Assembly: GCF_000015725.1 (NCBI RefSeq)
Contig: NC_008825.1
Span: 186,001-250,000 of the forward strand
Source: Methylibium petroleiphilum PM1
Lineage (GTDB): Bacteria; Pseudomonadota; Gammaproteobacteria; Burkholderiales; Burkholderiaceae_C
Reading direction: 5' to 3'
Length of the DNA: 64,000 nucleotides
The notes under the pieces were generated by a model. It was not told the origin of the DNA. It ran no database searches and worked only from the letters and a program-made list of their open reading frames with translations. The stretch's first letter is position 1. Each line of letters opens with the position of its first letter. Positions 8,780 through 18,973 of the stretch are shown here, one piece after another. The position numbers and the translations under genes were made by a program.

Positions 8780-9952
8780 ATGCTGCGCCGCTTCGTCACC
8801 GACTTCTCGCTCTCCGCCGCCACTGCCGGCTTCGTGGCCACGCTGGTCGGCTTCACCAGCTCGGTCGCCATCGTGTTCCAGGCGGCGCAGTCCTTCGGCG
8901 CGACGCCCGCGGAAACCAGCTCGTGGATGTGGGCGCTGGGGCTCGGCATGGGCCTGACGACGCTGCTGCCCTCGCTGCGGTGGCGCCAGCCGGCGATCAC
9001 GGCCTGGTCGACGCCGGGCGCGGCGCTGCTCGCGACGGCCGGCGCGGGCTACACGATGGCGGATGCGGTGGGGGCCTTCCTCGTCTGCGCCGCCCTCATC
9101 ACGCTGGCCGGCGTCACCGGCTGGTTCGAGCGGGTCATGAGCCGCATCCCGGTCGCGCTGGCGTCGGCGCTGCTGGCCGGCGTGCTGGCGCGCTTCGGCA
9201 TCGAGGCCTTCGCCGCGGCGCGCACCGCGCTGCCGCTGGTGCTGCTGATGCTGGCGTTCTACCTGGTCGGCCGGCGCTTCTGGCCGCGCTACGCGATCGT
9301 GGTCGTGCTGGCGGTGGCGACCGGTTTCGTCGCCTTCCAGGGCCGCCTGCACACCGAGGCCGTCTCGTGGTCGCTCGCGCAGCCGGTCTTCACCGCGCCG
9401 CGCTTCAGCCTCGCGGCGACCGTGAGCCTGGCGCTGCCGCTGTTCATCGTCACCATGGCCTCGCAGAACCTGCCGGGCGTCGCGGCGATCCGTGCCGCCG
9501 GCTATGCGATGCCGGTGTCGCGGCTGATCGCGATCACCGGCGCGGCAACGCTGCTGCTGGCACCGTTCGGGGCCTTCGCGATGAACCTGGCGGCCATCAC
9601 CGCGGCCATCTGCATGGGCCGCGAGGCGCACGAGGATCCGGCGCGGCGCTATGTCGCCGCGGCCGTCTGCGGCCTGCTGTACTGCGTGATCGGCGTGTTC
9701 GGCGCAGCGGTCACCGGCGTGCTGACGGCCTTTCCGCGCGAGCTGGTGGTCGCGATCGCCGGCTTCGCGCTGCTCGGCACGATCGCCAACGCGCTGGCGG
9801 CGGCCTTTCGCGACGAGGGGCACCGCGAGGCGGCGCTGATCACTTTCCTGGTCACGCTGTCGGGCGTCACGATCGCGGGCATCGGCGCGGCCTTCTGGGG
9901 CGTGGTCGCCGGCACGATCGCTCTCGTTGTGCAACAGTGGCGCAAGACCTGA
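8780..9952 (+). CDS. benE: BenE-family benzoate/aromatic acid transporter
   Basis: A 390-residue inner-membrane protein with about eleven or twelve hydrophobic segments, matching the BenE family (benzoate:H+ symporters). Family features include FTSSVAIVFQAA near residue 27, the TPGAALL motif near 80 and TMASQNLPG near 225. A GTG seven codons upstream is possible; the ATG is chosen because the protein aligns from MLRRFVTDFS. It is 77 bases after the thiolase and could belong to the same operon, which would supply an aromatic or cyclic acid to the CoA ligase (inference). Many family members have unproven substrates. Confidence 0.85.
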   Translation: MLRRFVTDFSLSAATAGFVATLVGFTSSVAIVFQAAQSFGATPAETSSWMWALGLGMGLTTLLPSLRWRQPAITAWSTPGAALLATAGAGYTMADAVGAFLVCAALITLAGVTGWFERVMSRIPVALASALLAGVLARFGIEAFAAARTALPLVLLMLAFYLVGRRFWPRYAIVVVLAVATGFVAFQGRLHTEAVSWSLAQPVFTAPRFSLAATVSLALPLFIVTMASQNLPGVAAIRAAGYAMPVSRLIAITGAATLLLAPFGAFAMNLAAITAAICMGREAHEDPARRYVAAAVCGLLYCVIGVFGAAVTGVLTAFPRELVVAIAGFALLGTIANALAAAFRDEGHREAALITFLVTLSGVTIAGIGAAFWGVVAGTIALVVQQWRKT

Positions 9953-9973
9953 GCCTTCCGAAGGACGCTTTCG

Positions 9974-10924
9974 ATGCAACTGCTCTTCATCGCCGATCCG
10001 CTGGACCACTTCAAGACCTACAAGGACACCACCTTCTCGATGATGCGCGAGGCCGCGGCACGCGGCCACACGCTGCTGGCCTGCGAGCCCCGCCACGTGA
10101 TGTGGGCGCGGGGCGGCGTGGTGAGCGCGCGCATGCAGGCGTTCACGCTCACCGGCGATGCGAAGGACTGGTACCGCACGGACGGCGCGGCGCAGCAGCG
10201 TCCGCTGAAGGACGTCGGCGCGGTGCTCATGCGCAAGGACCCGCCGTTCGACAGCGAGTACTTCTACGCCACCCACCTGCTGGAGCAGGCCGAGCGCGAG
10301 GGCGCTCGCGTGTTCAATGCGCCGCGCGCGCTCCGTGACCACCCGGAGAAGCTGGCGATCCTCGAGTTTCCCGAGCTGATCGGCCCCACGCTGGTCACGC
10401 GCGATGCCGACGACGTGCGTGCCTTCCATGCCGAGCACCGCGACATCATCCTGAAGCCGCTCGACGGCATGGGCGGCATGGGCATCTTCCGGGTTCGCGA
10501 GGACGGATTGAACCTCGGCAGCATCACCGAGACGCTCAACAAGTTCGGCGCCCAGACCGTGATGGTGCAGCGCTTCCTGCCCGAGATCGCGCAGGGCGAC
10601 AAGCGCATCCTGCTGATCGGCGGCGAGCCGGTGCCGTTCAGCCTGGCGCGCATCCCGCAGGGCAGCGAGGTGCGCGGCAACCTGGCTGCCGGCGGCAAGG
10701 GTGTGGCGCTGCCGCTCAGCGCGCGCGACCGCGAGATCGCCGAGACGCTCGGCCCGGTGCTGGCCGCGCGCGGCCTGCTGCTGGTGGGGCTGGACGTGAT
10801 CGGCGACTGCCTGACCGAGATCAACGTCACCAGCCCGACCGGCTTCCAGGAGATCACGCAGCAGACCGGCTTCGACGTGGCCCGGCGCTTCGTCGACGCG
10901 CTCGAGGCCGCGCTCGCCGCCTGA
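9974..10924 (+). CDS. gshB: Glutathione synthetase
   Basis: This ATP-grasp enzyme adds glycine to gamma-glutamylcysteine. The 316-residue length equals E. coli GshB. Recognisable stretches are MQLLFIADPLDHFKTYKDTT at the N-terminus, the ATP-binding loop KPLDGMGGMGIFR near residue 160, and the C-terminal metal and substrate region LTEINVTSPTGFQEI. It starts 21 bases after the transporter gene. With gshA at 692 the window encodes the whole glutathione pathway, but the two genes are separated by 8 kb of unrelated functions. Confidence 0.97.
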   Translation: MQLLFIADPLDHFKTYKDTTFSMMREAAARGHTLLACEPRHVMWARGGVVSARMQAFTLTGDAKDWYRTDGAAQQRPLKDVGAVLMRKDPPFDSEYFYATHLLEQAEREGARVFNAPRALRDHPEKLAILEFPELIGPTLVTRDADDVRAFHAEHRDIILKPLDGMGGMGIFRVREDGLNLGSITETLNKFGAQTVMVQRFLPEIAQGDKRILLIGGEPVPFSLARIPQGSEVRGNLAAGGKGVALPLSARDREIAETLGPVLAARGLLLVGLDVIGDCLTEINVTSPTGFQEITQQTGFDVARRFVDALEAALAA

Positions 10925-10948
10925 CCGCCTGCGCTTACCATTCGCGCT

Positions 10949-10978
10949 GCGGCGCCCGACATTCCGGTCGGGCGCCGC
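10949..10978 (+). terminator. Strong hairpin between gshB and uup
   Basis: A perfect 12-bp stem GCGGCGCCCGAC / GTCGGGCGCCGC with a six-base loop, followed only by CCTTT. It is probably a gshB terminator with a poor T tract. It ends 9 bases before the uup start codon, so in read-through transcripts it would also cover the region where a ribosome site should be. Confidence 0.6.
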
Positions 10979-10987
10979 CTTTCATTC

Positions 10988-12868
<1,881 letters not shown>

Positions 12869-12880
12869 GCGCTCAGGGGC

Positions 12881-12896
12881 GCCGCCTGCCGGCGGC
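12881..12896. terminator. Short hairpin between convergent genes
   Basis: A GCCGCC-TGCC-GGCGGC stem-loop in the 27-base gap between uup and the convergent gene at 12896. It has no T tract, so it may be only a weak bidirectional terminator. Confidence 0.35.
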
Positions 12897-13642
12897 TACC
12901 ACTTGCCGAGATTGCTGAACCAGGAGTCGCCGCTGGCACTCGGGTGGGTGCGGCTGACGATCAGCCCGGCCTGCAGGTACAGGCCGTTGAGCAGCCGCGA
13001 GGCGCGTTCGCGGTCGAAGCCCGGCCAGGCGGCCAGCGCGCGCAACGAGATCGGCTCCTGCCGCAGCCGGCCGACCGCGGCGGCCAGCGCGCCGCTCAGG
13101 ACGGTCGGCGTGGCGAGGTCCGGCGCAACCCGGTAGACGGCAGGCCCGGCCAGCTCAGGCAGCAGTTCGTGGCGCGGACCGTGCAGTGCCATGTGCCACA
13201 GCAGCGGGCCCAGCGGATGGCACATCTCGGCCGGCGCGGCCATGTCGTCACGTCCACGGTTCGGCGCGTGCAGCAGCGCCTGCTCGACCTGCAGCAGCTG
13301 CACGGTGTCGAAGCGCGTCGCGTACAGAGCCTCGAGCGGCAGGGGCGTGTGGAACAGGTGCTCGCGGGGGAACACCGTCAGCGGCAGCACGTGTCCGTCG
13401 CGATCGAGGTGCAGCGCCATGTCCTGCGCGTGGCGCAGGCAGGCGGCCAGCACCTCCAGCACCTCGGCGCCGTTGTCATGGCTCTCGAAGCGCTGCAGGT
13501 CCGCCATCAGCGAGGGGCTCAGCGCGGCGTAGCGCGAGCCGCCTTCGCTGGAGGTGCTGCCGCCACCGCCGCCCATGGCTCGCTGGAAGGTGCTGACCCG
13601 CCAGAGTTCCGGTTCGCCGAAAGGGATGGTGGGCTCGTCCAT
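12896..13642 (-). CDS. Conserved-looking protein of unknown function
   Basis: I do not recognise this 248-residue protein. It starts MDEPTIPFGEPELWRVSTFQ, contains a short glycine run (GGGGG at about residues 23-27) and has no signal peptide or obvious membrane segment. The middle is rich in leucine and histidine, with a C-terminal part (RALAAWPGFDRERASRLLNG) that looks like a winged-helix or helical-bundle segment. Cytoplasmic location is inferred. The ATG at 13642 is the only start giving protein-like codon use; the open frame further upstream crosses the neighbouring regulator. It lies 71 bases after the MocR gene on the same strand and converges with uup. Confidence 0.75.
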   Translation of the reverse strand: MDEPTIPFGEPELWRVSTFQRAMGGGGGSTSSEGGSRYAALSPSLMADLQRFESHDNGAEVLEVLAACLRHAQDMALHLDRDGHVLPLTVFPREHLFHTPLPLEALYATRFDTVQLLQVEQALLHAPNRGRDDMAAPAEMCHPLGPLLWHMALHGPRHELLPELAGPAVYRVAPDLATPTVLSGALAAAVGRLRQEPISLRALAAWPGFDRERASRLLNGLYLQAGLIVSRTHPSASGDSWFSNLGKW

Positions 13643-13713
13643 GCGTGGCGGCAATTGTAAGTGTCTGTACGCCAACCCGGTCGTCGCAAGGCTTGCAAGT
13701 GCCGTGCGCGCGC

Positions 13714-15138
13714 TCAAGCGCGCGCGCCGCGGCGCTGCAGTTCGGTGCGGCGGCGGTCCAGCGCCCGCCAGAACGCGGGGTCCTGAGAGGTCGCGACGTT
13801 GATGCGCATCAGCCCGCTCGGCCGCCGCGTGGCATGGAACAGCGAGCCGGGCGCGATCAGCCAGCCGTCGTCGAGCAGGGCCAGGGCCAGCCGGTCGGTG
13901 TCGACGCCGGTGTCGAGCCAGGCGAACAGGCCCTGCGGCGGCGTGGCCGTCGTGCAGCCGTGGCGCTGCGCCAGGTCGATGCTGCGCGCGCGCGCGGCGT
14001 CGAGCCGGACCACCACACGCTCGGCATGGCGGCGCAGCGCGCCCTGCTCCAGGCAGACCGCGACGGCCTGCTCGGTCAGCACCGGCGTCGTCAGCGACGT
14101 CAGCAGCTTCACATCGACCAGCCGCTGCACCAGGGCCGGCGGCGCGGCGATGTAGCCGACCCGCCAGCTCGGCGCGAGGATCTTCGAGAACCCCGAGATG
14201 TAGATGCTGCGCTGCAGGCCGTCGAGCGCGCCGACGCGTGGCGCGTGCGCAGGGGCCAGCCAGGCGTAGGTGTCGTCCTCGACGATGTGGAAGTCGTGCG
14301 CCTGCGCCAGCGTCAGCAGCTGGTGGGCGCCGGCCAGCGACAGTGAGGAGCCGGTCGGGTTGTGCAGGACCGAGACGGTGACGTAGAGCCGTGGCCGGTG
14401 CGCCTCGATCAGGCGCCGCATCACCGCCAGATCGGGGCCGTCGGCGCCGCGCGGAACCGGCAAGACGCGCATGCCGAGCTGGGCCAGGCGGGCGAACTCG
14501 ACGGCCCAGCCCGGCTCGTCGACCAGTACTGCGTCGCCCGGCGCGAGCAAGGTGCGCGAGACGATGTCGAGCGCCTGTGTCGCGCCCAGCGTCGTGACGA
14601 TCTGCGCGGGCTCGGCGGCGATGCCGAGGTCGGCCAGGCGCAGCGACAGCGCCGCGCGCAGCCGGCCGTCGCCGGCCGGATCGCCGTAGTGCAGCGCGTG
14701 GCCCGCCAGCCCGTCGCCCTGGCTCACGCGGCGCAGCGCGCCGCCGAGCAGAGAGAGATCCAGCCACTCGGGCGGCAGCGTGCCCAGGCCGGGCGAGGGC
14801 CGGGTGCCGGGGTGGTGGAACATGCTGCGGATCAAGGCCGTTGCGTCGACCGGCGCGACCGGACGGCTTTCCGCCGGGGCCGCGGCACGCGCGCTGCGTG
14901 CCGGCGCGACGGCATTGCGCACAAAGAAGCCGCGCTGGCGACGGGCCTCGATCAGTCCCTGGGCAAGCAGCTGGTCGTAGGCGGCCACCACGGTGTGCGG
15001 GCTCACGCCGTGCCGCTGCGCGCAGTCGCGCACCGACGGCAGCCGCGCGCCGGGCGCCAGCAGGCGGCTGCGGATGCGCTCGGCGTAGCGCTCGGCGAGT
15101 TGCTCGGTCAGCGTGGTGGTGGCGTCACGGGTCAGCAT
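13714..15138 (-). CDS. MocR/PdxR-type regulator (GntR HTH fused to aminotransferase fold)
   Basis: A 474-residue chimeric regulator. Residues 1-75 form a GntR winged helix (PSVRDCAQRHGVSPHTVVAA, with the linker ending FFVRN), and residues 110-474 form a class I aminotransferase-like domain with NPTG (260-263) and the PLP lysine Lys319 in SGFSKILAPSWRVGY. MocR proteins sense PLP or amino-compound adducts and usually control a divergent gene. Here the divergent operon encodes an exporter, a racemase, an aminotransferase and a PhzF-like enzyme, so an amino acid ligand is likely (inference). The start is the first Met before the HTH. Confidence 0.92.
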   Translation of the reverse strand: MLTRDATTTLTEQLAERYAERIRSRLLAPGARLPSVRDCAQRHGVSPHTVVAAYDQLLAQGLIEARRQRGFFVRNAVAPARSARAAAPAESRPVAPVDATALIRSMFHHPGTRPSPGLGTLPPEWLDLSLLGGALRRVSQGDGLAGHALHYGDPAGDGRLRAALSLRLADLGIAAEPAQIVTTLGATQALDIVSRTLLAPGDAVLVDEPGWAVEFARLAQLGMRVLPVPRGADGPDLAVMRRLIEAHRPRLYVTVSVLHNPTGSSLSLAGAHQLLTLAQAHDFHIVEDDTYAWLAPAHAPRVGALDGLQRSIYISGFSKILAPSWRVGYIAAPPALVQRLVDVKLLTSLTTPVLTEQAVAVCLEQGALRRHAERVVVRLDAARARSIDLAQRHGCTTATPPQGLFAWLDTGVDTDRLALALLDDGWLIAPGSLFHATRRPSGLMRINVATSQDPAFWRALDRRRTELQRRGARA

Positions 15139-15163
15139 GGCGGCGTGTGTCGTCGGGAGCGCC

Positions 15164-15225
15164 AGTACAGATCGGTAGTTGATGCGAGATTCTGTACTGT
15201 TAGTGTATTGGTTCGAAGCGTACAG
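15164..15225. promoter_or_regulatory. Three alternating GTACAG half-sites, probable MocR operator
   Basis: AGTACAG (15164-15170), CTGTACT (15192-15198) and GTACAG (15220-15225) lie in the 96-bp divergent region. Their starts are about 27-28 bp apart and the orientations alternate. MocR regulators are known to bind repeated half-sites in such regions; binding here is inferred. Confidence 0.55.
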
Positions 15226-15234
15226 TGCTTTCGC

Positions 15235-16176
15235 ATGCCGATACAAGCCCTGCCCGTGAATGCCGCCGGTTCTGCCGCCCGCCACCGCGACGAAGTGCGC
15301 GGCCTGTGGCTCGGGCTGCTGGGGGTGGTGATCTTCGCGATCACGACGCCGATGACGCGGCTCGCGGTCGGCGATGTCGGCGACCCGCAGCTCACGCCGC
15401 TGTTCGTCACCGCCGGGCGGGCTGCGGTGGCCGGGCTGCTGTCGGCGCTGTGGTTGTGGGTCGCGCGCGCGCCGCGGCCGCAGCGACACCAGCTGCGCGA
15501 GTTCGCGATCACCGCCAGCGGTGTCGTGATCGGCTTCCCGCTGTTCCTGGCGTTGGCGCTCCGCGAGGTGGCGGCGATCCACGCCGCCGTCATCACCGGC
15601 GTGCTGCCGCTCGGCACCGCGGTGGTCGCGGTGCTGGTGCTGCGGCAGCGGCCCTCGCGCGGGTTCTGGATCTGCGCGCTGGCCGGCTGCGGCCTGGTGC
15701 TCGGCTACGCCGCGCTGCAGGGCGGCGGGCGCCTGAGCCTGGCCGACGGCCTGCTGCTGATCGCGGTGGCGAGCGGCTCCGTCGGCTATGTCTACGGCGC
15801 GCGGCTGTCGACCGCGATGCGTCCCGAGCAGGTGATCTGCTGGGTGCTGGTCGGCGCGCTGCCGCTCACGCTGCCGCTGACGCTCTGGGCTGCCGCCAGC
15901 GTGGATTTCGGTGCGGTGCGCGGCGGCGCCTGGCTGGGCTTCGGCTATGTGGCGCTGTTCTCGATGTGGCTGGGCTTCTTCGCGTGGTACCGCGGCCTCG
16001 CGCTCGGCGGCACGGTGCGCGTGAGCCAGGTGCAGCTGCTGCAGCCCTTCGTGTCGATGCTGGCGGCGGTGCCGTTGCTGGGCGAGCGGCTCGACTCGCT
16101 GACCCTGGCCTTCGCGCTCGCGGTGATCGCCACGGTGTTCATCGGCAAGCGCATGCCGGTGCGGGGGGCGGCATGA
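15235..16176 (+). CDS. EamA/DMT-family exporter
   Basis: A 313-residue inner-membrane protein with about ten hydrophobic helices arranged as two EamA repeats (helix pairs near FAITTPMTRLAVG and, in the second half, LFSMWLGFFAWYRGLALG, a hallmark of RhaT/YdcZ-like metabolite exporters). Such proteins often export amino acids. It is the first gene of a four-gene operon divergent from the MocR regulator and overlaps the racemase gene by ATGA, so export of the operon's amino acid product or toxic substrate is likely (inference). Confidence 0.88.
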   Translation: MPIQALPVNAAGSAARHRDEVRGLWLGLLGVVIFAITTPMTRLAVGDVGDPQLTPLFVTAGRAAVAGLLSALWLWVARAPRPQRHQLREFAITASGVVIGFPLFLALALREVAAIHAAVITGVLPLGTAVVAVLVLRQRPSRGFWICALAGCGLVLGYAALQGGGRLSLADGLLLIAVASGSVGYVYGARLSTAMRPEQVICWVLVGALPLTLPLTLWAAASVDFGAVRGGAWLGFGYVALFSMWLGFFAWYRGLALGGTVRVSQVQLLQPFVSMLAAVPLLGERLDSLTLAFALAVIATVFIGKRMPVRGAA

Positions 16177-16889
16177 GGACGCTCGGCGTGCTCGGCGGCA
16201 TGAGCTGGGAATCCACGCTGATCTACTACCGCGATCTCAACCGCGGCGTCGCGCAGCGCCTCGGGGGCCTGCACAGTGCATCGCTGCGGCTGCACAACCT
16301 CGACTTCGAGCCGGTCGCGGCGCTGCAGCGCGAGGGCCGCTGGGGCGCTGCGGCCGAGCAACTGGCGGTGGCCGCCTGCGGATTGCGCGATGCCGGGGCC
16401 GAGGGGCTGCTGATCGCCAGCAACACGATGCACCGCGTGGCGCCGACGGTACAGCAGGCCTGCGGTCTGCCCCTGCTGCACATCGGCGACGCGATCGGTG
16501 CGGCGCTGCGGGCGGCGGGTCTGACGCGCATCGGGCTGCTGGGCACGCGCTTCACGATGGAGCAGGACTTCCTGCGCGACCACCTGCGGCAGCGCCACGG
16601 TGTCGAGATGCGGGTGCCGGGCGAGGCCGACCGGGCCACGCTGCAGCAGCTGATCTTCGACGAGCTGTGCCGCGGCATCGTGCGCGACGCCTCCCGGCAA
16701 GCGACCCTGACGATCGTCGACCGCATGGCCGCCGACGGCGCGCAGGGCGTCGTGCTCGGTTGCACCGAGCTGGGCCTGCTGCTCGATCCCGCCGCGCTGC
16801 CGCTGCCCGGCTTCGACAGCACGTGGCTGCATGTGCAGCAGGCGCTGGACTGGATGCTCGACGACACCCCTCGAGGAGACCCCCGATGA
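16173..16889 (+). CDS. Aspartate/glutamate racemase family protein
   Basis: A 238-residue cytosolic enzyme of the Asp/Glu/hydantoin racemase fold, closest in style to E. coli YgeA/RacX. The N-terminal motif is GVLGGMSWEST. The family uses two acid/base residues: the second is present as Cys197 in GCTE, but the first position is Ser83 in ASNTMH instead of cysteine. YgeA-type enzymes also lack cysteine there, so activity is still possible. It overlaps the exporter and the following aminotransferase gene by 4 bases each. The substrate is unknown; a D-amino acid is inferred. Confidence 0.9.
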   Translation: MRTLGVLGGMSWESTLIYYRDLNRGVAQRLGGLHSASLRLHNLDFEPVAALQREGRWGAAAEQLAVAACGLRDAGAEGLLIASNTMHRVAPTVQQACGLPLLHIGDAIGAALRAAGLTRIGLLGTRFTMEQDFLRDHLRQRHGVEMRVPGEADRATLQQLIFDELCRGIVRDASRQATLTIVDRMAADGAQGVVLGCTELGLLLDPAALPLPGFDSTWLHVQQALDWMLDDTPRGDPR

Positions 16890-18094
16890 CCTGGACCCTG
16901 GCGCGGCGCACCGAGCGCATGAATCCTTCCGCGATCCGCGAGATCCTGAAACTGGCCGAACGGCCCGGCGTGCTGTCACTGGCCGGCGGCCTGCCGTCGC
17001 CGGACGGCTTCCCGGTCGAGGCGCTGCGCGAGGCCAGCGCCCGGGTGCTGCGCGACACCCCACGGGAGGCGCTGCAGTACGCCGCGAGCGAAGGCTACGG
17101 GCCGCTGCGCGAGTGGGTCGCGGCCCGGCTCGCCAACGACGGCGTCGTGGTCGAACCCGGGCAGGTGCTGGTCACCACCGGCTCGCAACAGGGGCTGGAC
17201 CTGGTCGGCAAGCTGCTGATCGATGCCGGCAGCGCGGTCGCGGTGGAGACGCCCACCTACCTGGGCGCGCTGCAGGCCTTCGCGCCCTGCGAGCCGGCGT
17301 TCGCCGCGCTCGCCTCCGACGACGAGGGTCCGAAGCCCGAGGCCCTGGCCGGCGCCGCGGGCGCGCGCTTCGCGTACCTGCTGCCGAACTTCCAGAACCC
17401 GACCGGGCGGGTGATCTCGGAGGCCCGTCGCGAGGCCCTGGTGGCGGCGGCGCAGGCGGCTGCGCTGCCGCTGGTCGAGGACAACCCCTATGGCGAGCTG
17501 TGGTTCGACGCCCCGCCACCGGCGCCGCTGGCCGCGCGCTGGCCGCAGGGCACGATCTACCTCGGCTCGTTCTCGAAGATCCTCGCGCCCGGCCTGCGGC
17601 TGGGGTATGTGGTGGCGCCGCCGGCGCTGTATCCGAAGCTGCTGCAGGTCAAGCAGGCGGCCGACCTGCACACGCCGGGCTTCAACCAGCGCATCGTCCA
17701 CGAGGTCGTGCGAGACGGCCTGCTCGATCGCCATGTGCCGACCGTGCGCGCGCGCCATGCCGCGCAACGCGACGCGATGGCGGCGGCGCTGCGCGCGCAC
17801 CTGCCCGCCGGCGCCGAATGGCAGCCACCGCGCGGCGGCATGTTCTTCTGGCTGCGGCTGCCGCCGGGGCTGGACGCGACGGCGCTGCTGCCGCGCGCTA
17901 TCGCCGCCGGCGTGGCCTACGTGCCGGGTGCGCCCTTCCATGCCGGCGAAGCCGACCCGCGCACGCTGCGGCTGAGCTTCGTCACGCTGACGCCAGCGCA
18001 GCTGCACACTGCGATCGCCACGCTCGGGCGCGTGGTGCACGAGGCACTGGCCGAGCAGGCCGGGTCGGCGCTCTCGCTGAGGAGAGCCGCATGA
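16886..18094 (+). CDS. PLP-dependent class I/II aminotransferase (LysN/2-aminoadipate type)
   Basis: A 402-residue fold-type I aminotransferase. ALQYAASEGYGPLREW (63-78) is the N-terminal motif of the MocR/LysN/KAT-like subgroup, NPTG is at 171-174, and Lys231 in GSFSKILAPG binds PLP. There is no DNA-binding domain, so this is an enzyme, not a second regulator. Relatives transfer amino groups from 2-aminoadipate, aromatic or branched amino acids; the substrate is not determinable here. It overlaps the racemase upstream and the PhzF gene downstream by ATGA, implying translational coupling. Confidence 0.92.
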   Translation: MTWTLARRTERMNPSAIREILKLAERPGVLSLAGGLPSPDGFPVEALREASARVLRDTPREALQYAASEGYGPLREWVAARLANDGVVVEPGQVLVTTGSQQGLDLVGKLLIDAGSAVAVETPTYLGALQAFAPCEPAFAALASDDEGPKPEALAGAAGARFAYLLPNFQNPTGRVISEARREALVAAAQAAALPLVEDNPYGELWFDAPPPAPLAARWPQGTIYLGSFSKILAPGLRLGYVVAPPALYPKLLQVKQAADLHTPGFNQRIVHEVVRDGLLDRHVPTVRARHAAQRDAMAAALRAHLPAGAEWQPPRGGMFFWLRLPPGLDATALLPRAIAAGVAYVPGAPFHAGEADPRTLRLSFVTLTPAQLHTAIATLGRVVHEALAEQAGSALSLRRAA

Positions 18095-18933
18095 GCGCGA
18101 ACCCCGCTCGCCGCTTCTCGCAGGTCGACGTGTTCACCGCCGAGCCGTTGCGCGGCAACGCCGTCGCGGTGGTGTTCGACGCCGAGGGCCTGGACGACGC
18201 GCAGATGCAGGCCTTCGCGCGCTGGACCCAGCTCAGCGAGACCACCTTCCTGCTGCCACCCACCGATCCGTCCGCCGACTACCGCCTGCGCATCTTCACC
18301 CCGGCCGAGGAACTGCCGTTCGCCGGCCATCCCACGCTCGGCAGTTGCCACGCCTGGCTCGAGGCGGGCGGCCGGCCACGCACGGACGAGGTGGTGCAGG
18401 AATGCGGTGTCGGACTCGTGCGGATACGACGTGACGGCCGCCGGCTGGCGTTCGCCGCGCCGCCGCTGCGCCGCAGCGGCGCCGTCGACGAGGCCACGCG
18501 GGCGCAGATCGCCCGCGCCCTGCGCGTCGACGCGAGCGAACTGCTGGCGACGCAATGGGTCGACAACGGACCGGGCTGGGTGGCCGCGCTGCTGCCCAGC
18601 GCCGCGGCCGTGCTGGCGCTCGAGCCCGATTACGTCGCGATGCAGCCGCTCAACCTCGGCGTGATCGGGGCGCAGACGCCGGGTCACGACACCGCCTTCG
18701 AGGTGCGCGCCTTCGTGCCCTCGCTCGGCGTGCCCGAGGACCCGGTGACCGGCAGCCTGAACGCCGGTCTGGCGCAGTGGCTGATCGGCGCCGGGCTGGC
18801 GCCGGCGCGCTACGTCGCGAGCCAAGGGGGCCGGCTCGGGCGCGCGGGGCGGGTGCACGTGGATCAGGTCGGTGCGGACCTCTGGGTCGGCGGCGACTCG
18901 GTGACCTGCATCGTCGGCAGCTTGCGGCTGTGA
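18091..18933 (+). CDS. PhzF-family isomerase/epimerase-like protein
   Basis: A 280-residue PhzF-fold protein (two diaminopimelate-epimerase-like halves). The conserved catalytic glutamate is Glu50 in LSETTFLLPP, followed by FAGHPTLGS (77-85) and EDPVTGSLNAGLAQWL in the second half. PhzF isomerises dihydro-hydroxyanthranilate in phenazine synthesis, but no phenazine genes are present, so this member probably acts on another amino or keto acid. It is the last gene of the overlapping operon 15235-18933. Function beyond the fold is inference. Confidence 0.9.
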   Translation: MSANPARRFSQVDVFTAEPLRGNAVAVVFDAEGLDDAQMQAFARWTQLSETTFLLPPTDPSADYRLRIFTPAEELPFAGHPTLGSCHAWLEAGGRPRTDEVVQECGVGLVRIRRDGRRLAFAAPPLRRSGAVDEATRAQIARALRVDASELLATQWVDNGPGWVAALLPSAAAVLALEPDYVAMQPLNLGVIGAQTPGHDTAFEVRAFVPSLGVPEDPVTGSLNAGLAQWLIGAGLAPARYVASQGGRLGRAGRVHVDQVGADLWVGGDSVTCIVGSLRL

Positions 18934-18973
18934 GCCGCACGACGTGGGCGGCGCGGTGTAAATTCGCCGGGCG

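Noticed and set aside
8573-10438. 621-codon minus-strand frame opposite the BenE transporter and gshB
   Set aside because: Composition-driven shadow frame; no ribosome site or recognisable domain.
18091-18933. Phenazine biosynthesis from the PhzF-like gene
   Set aside because: No other phz gene is present; the PhzF fold is widespread and functionally diverse.
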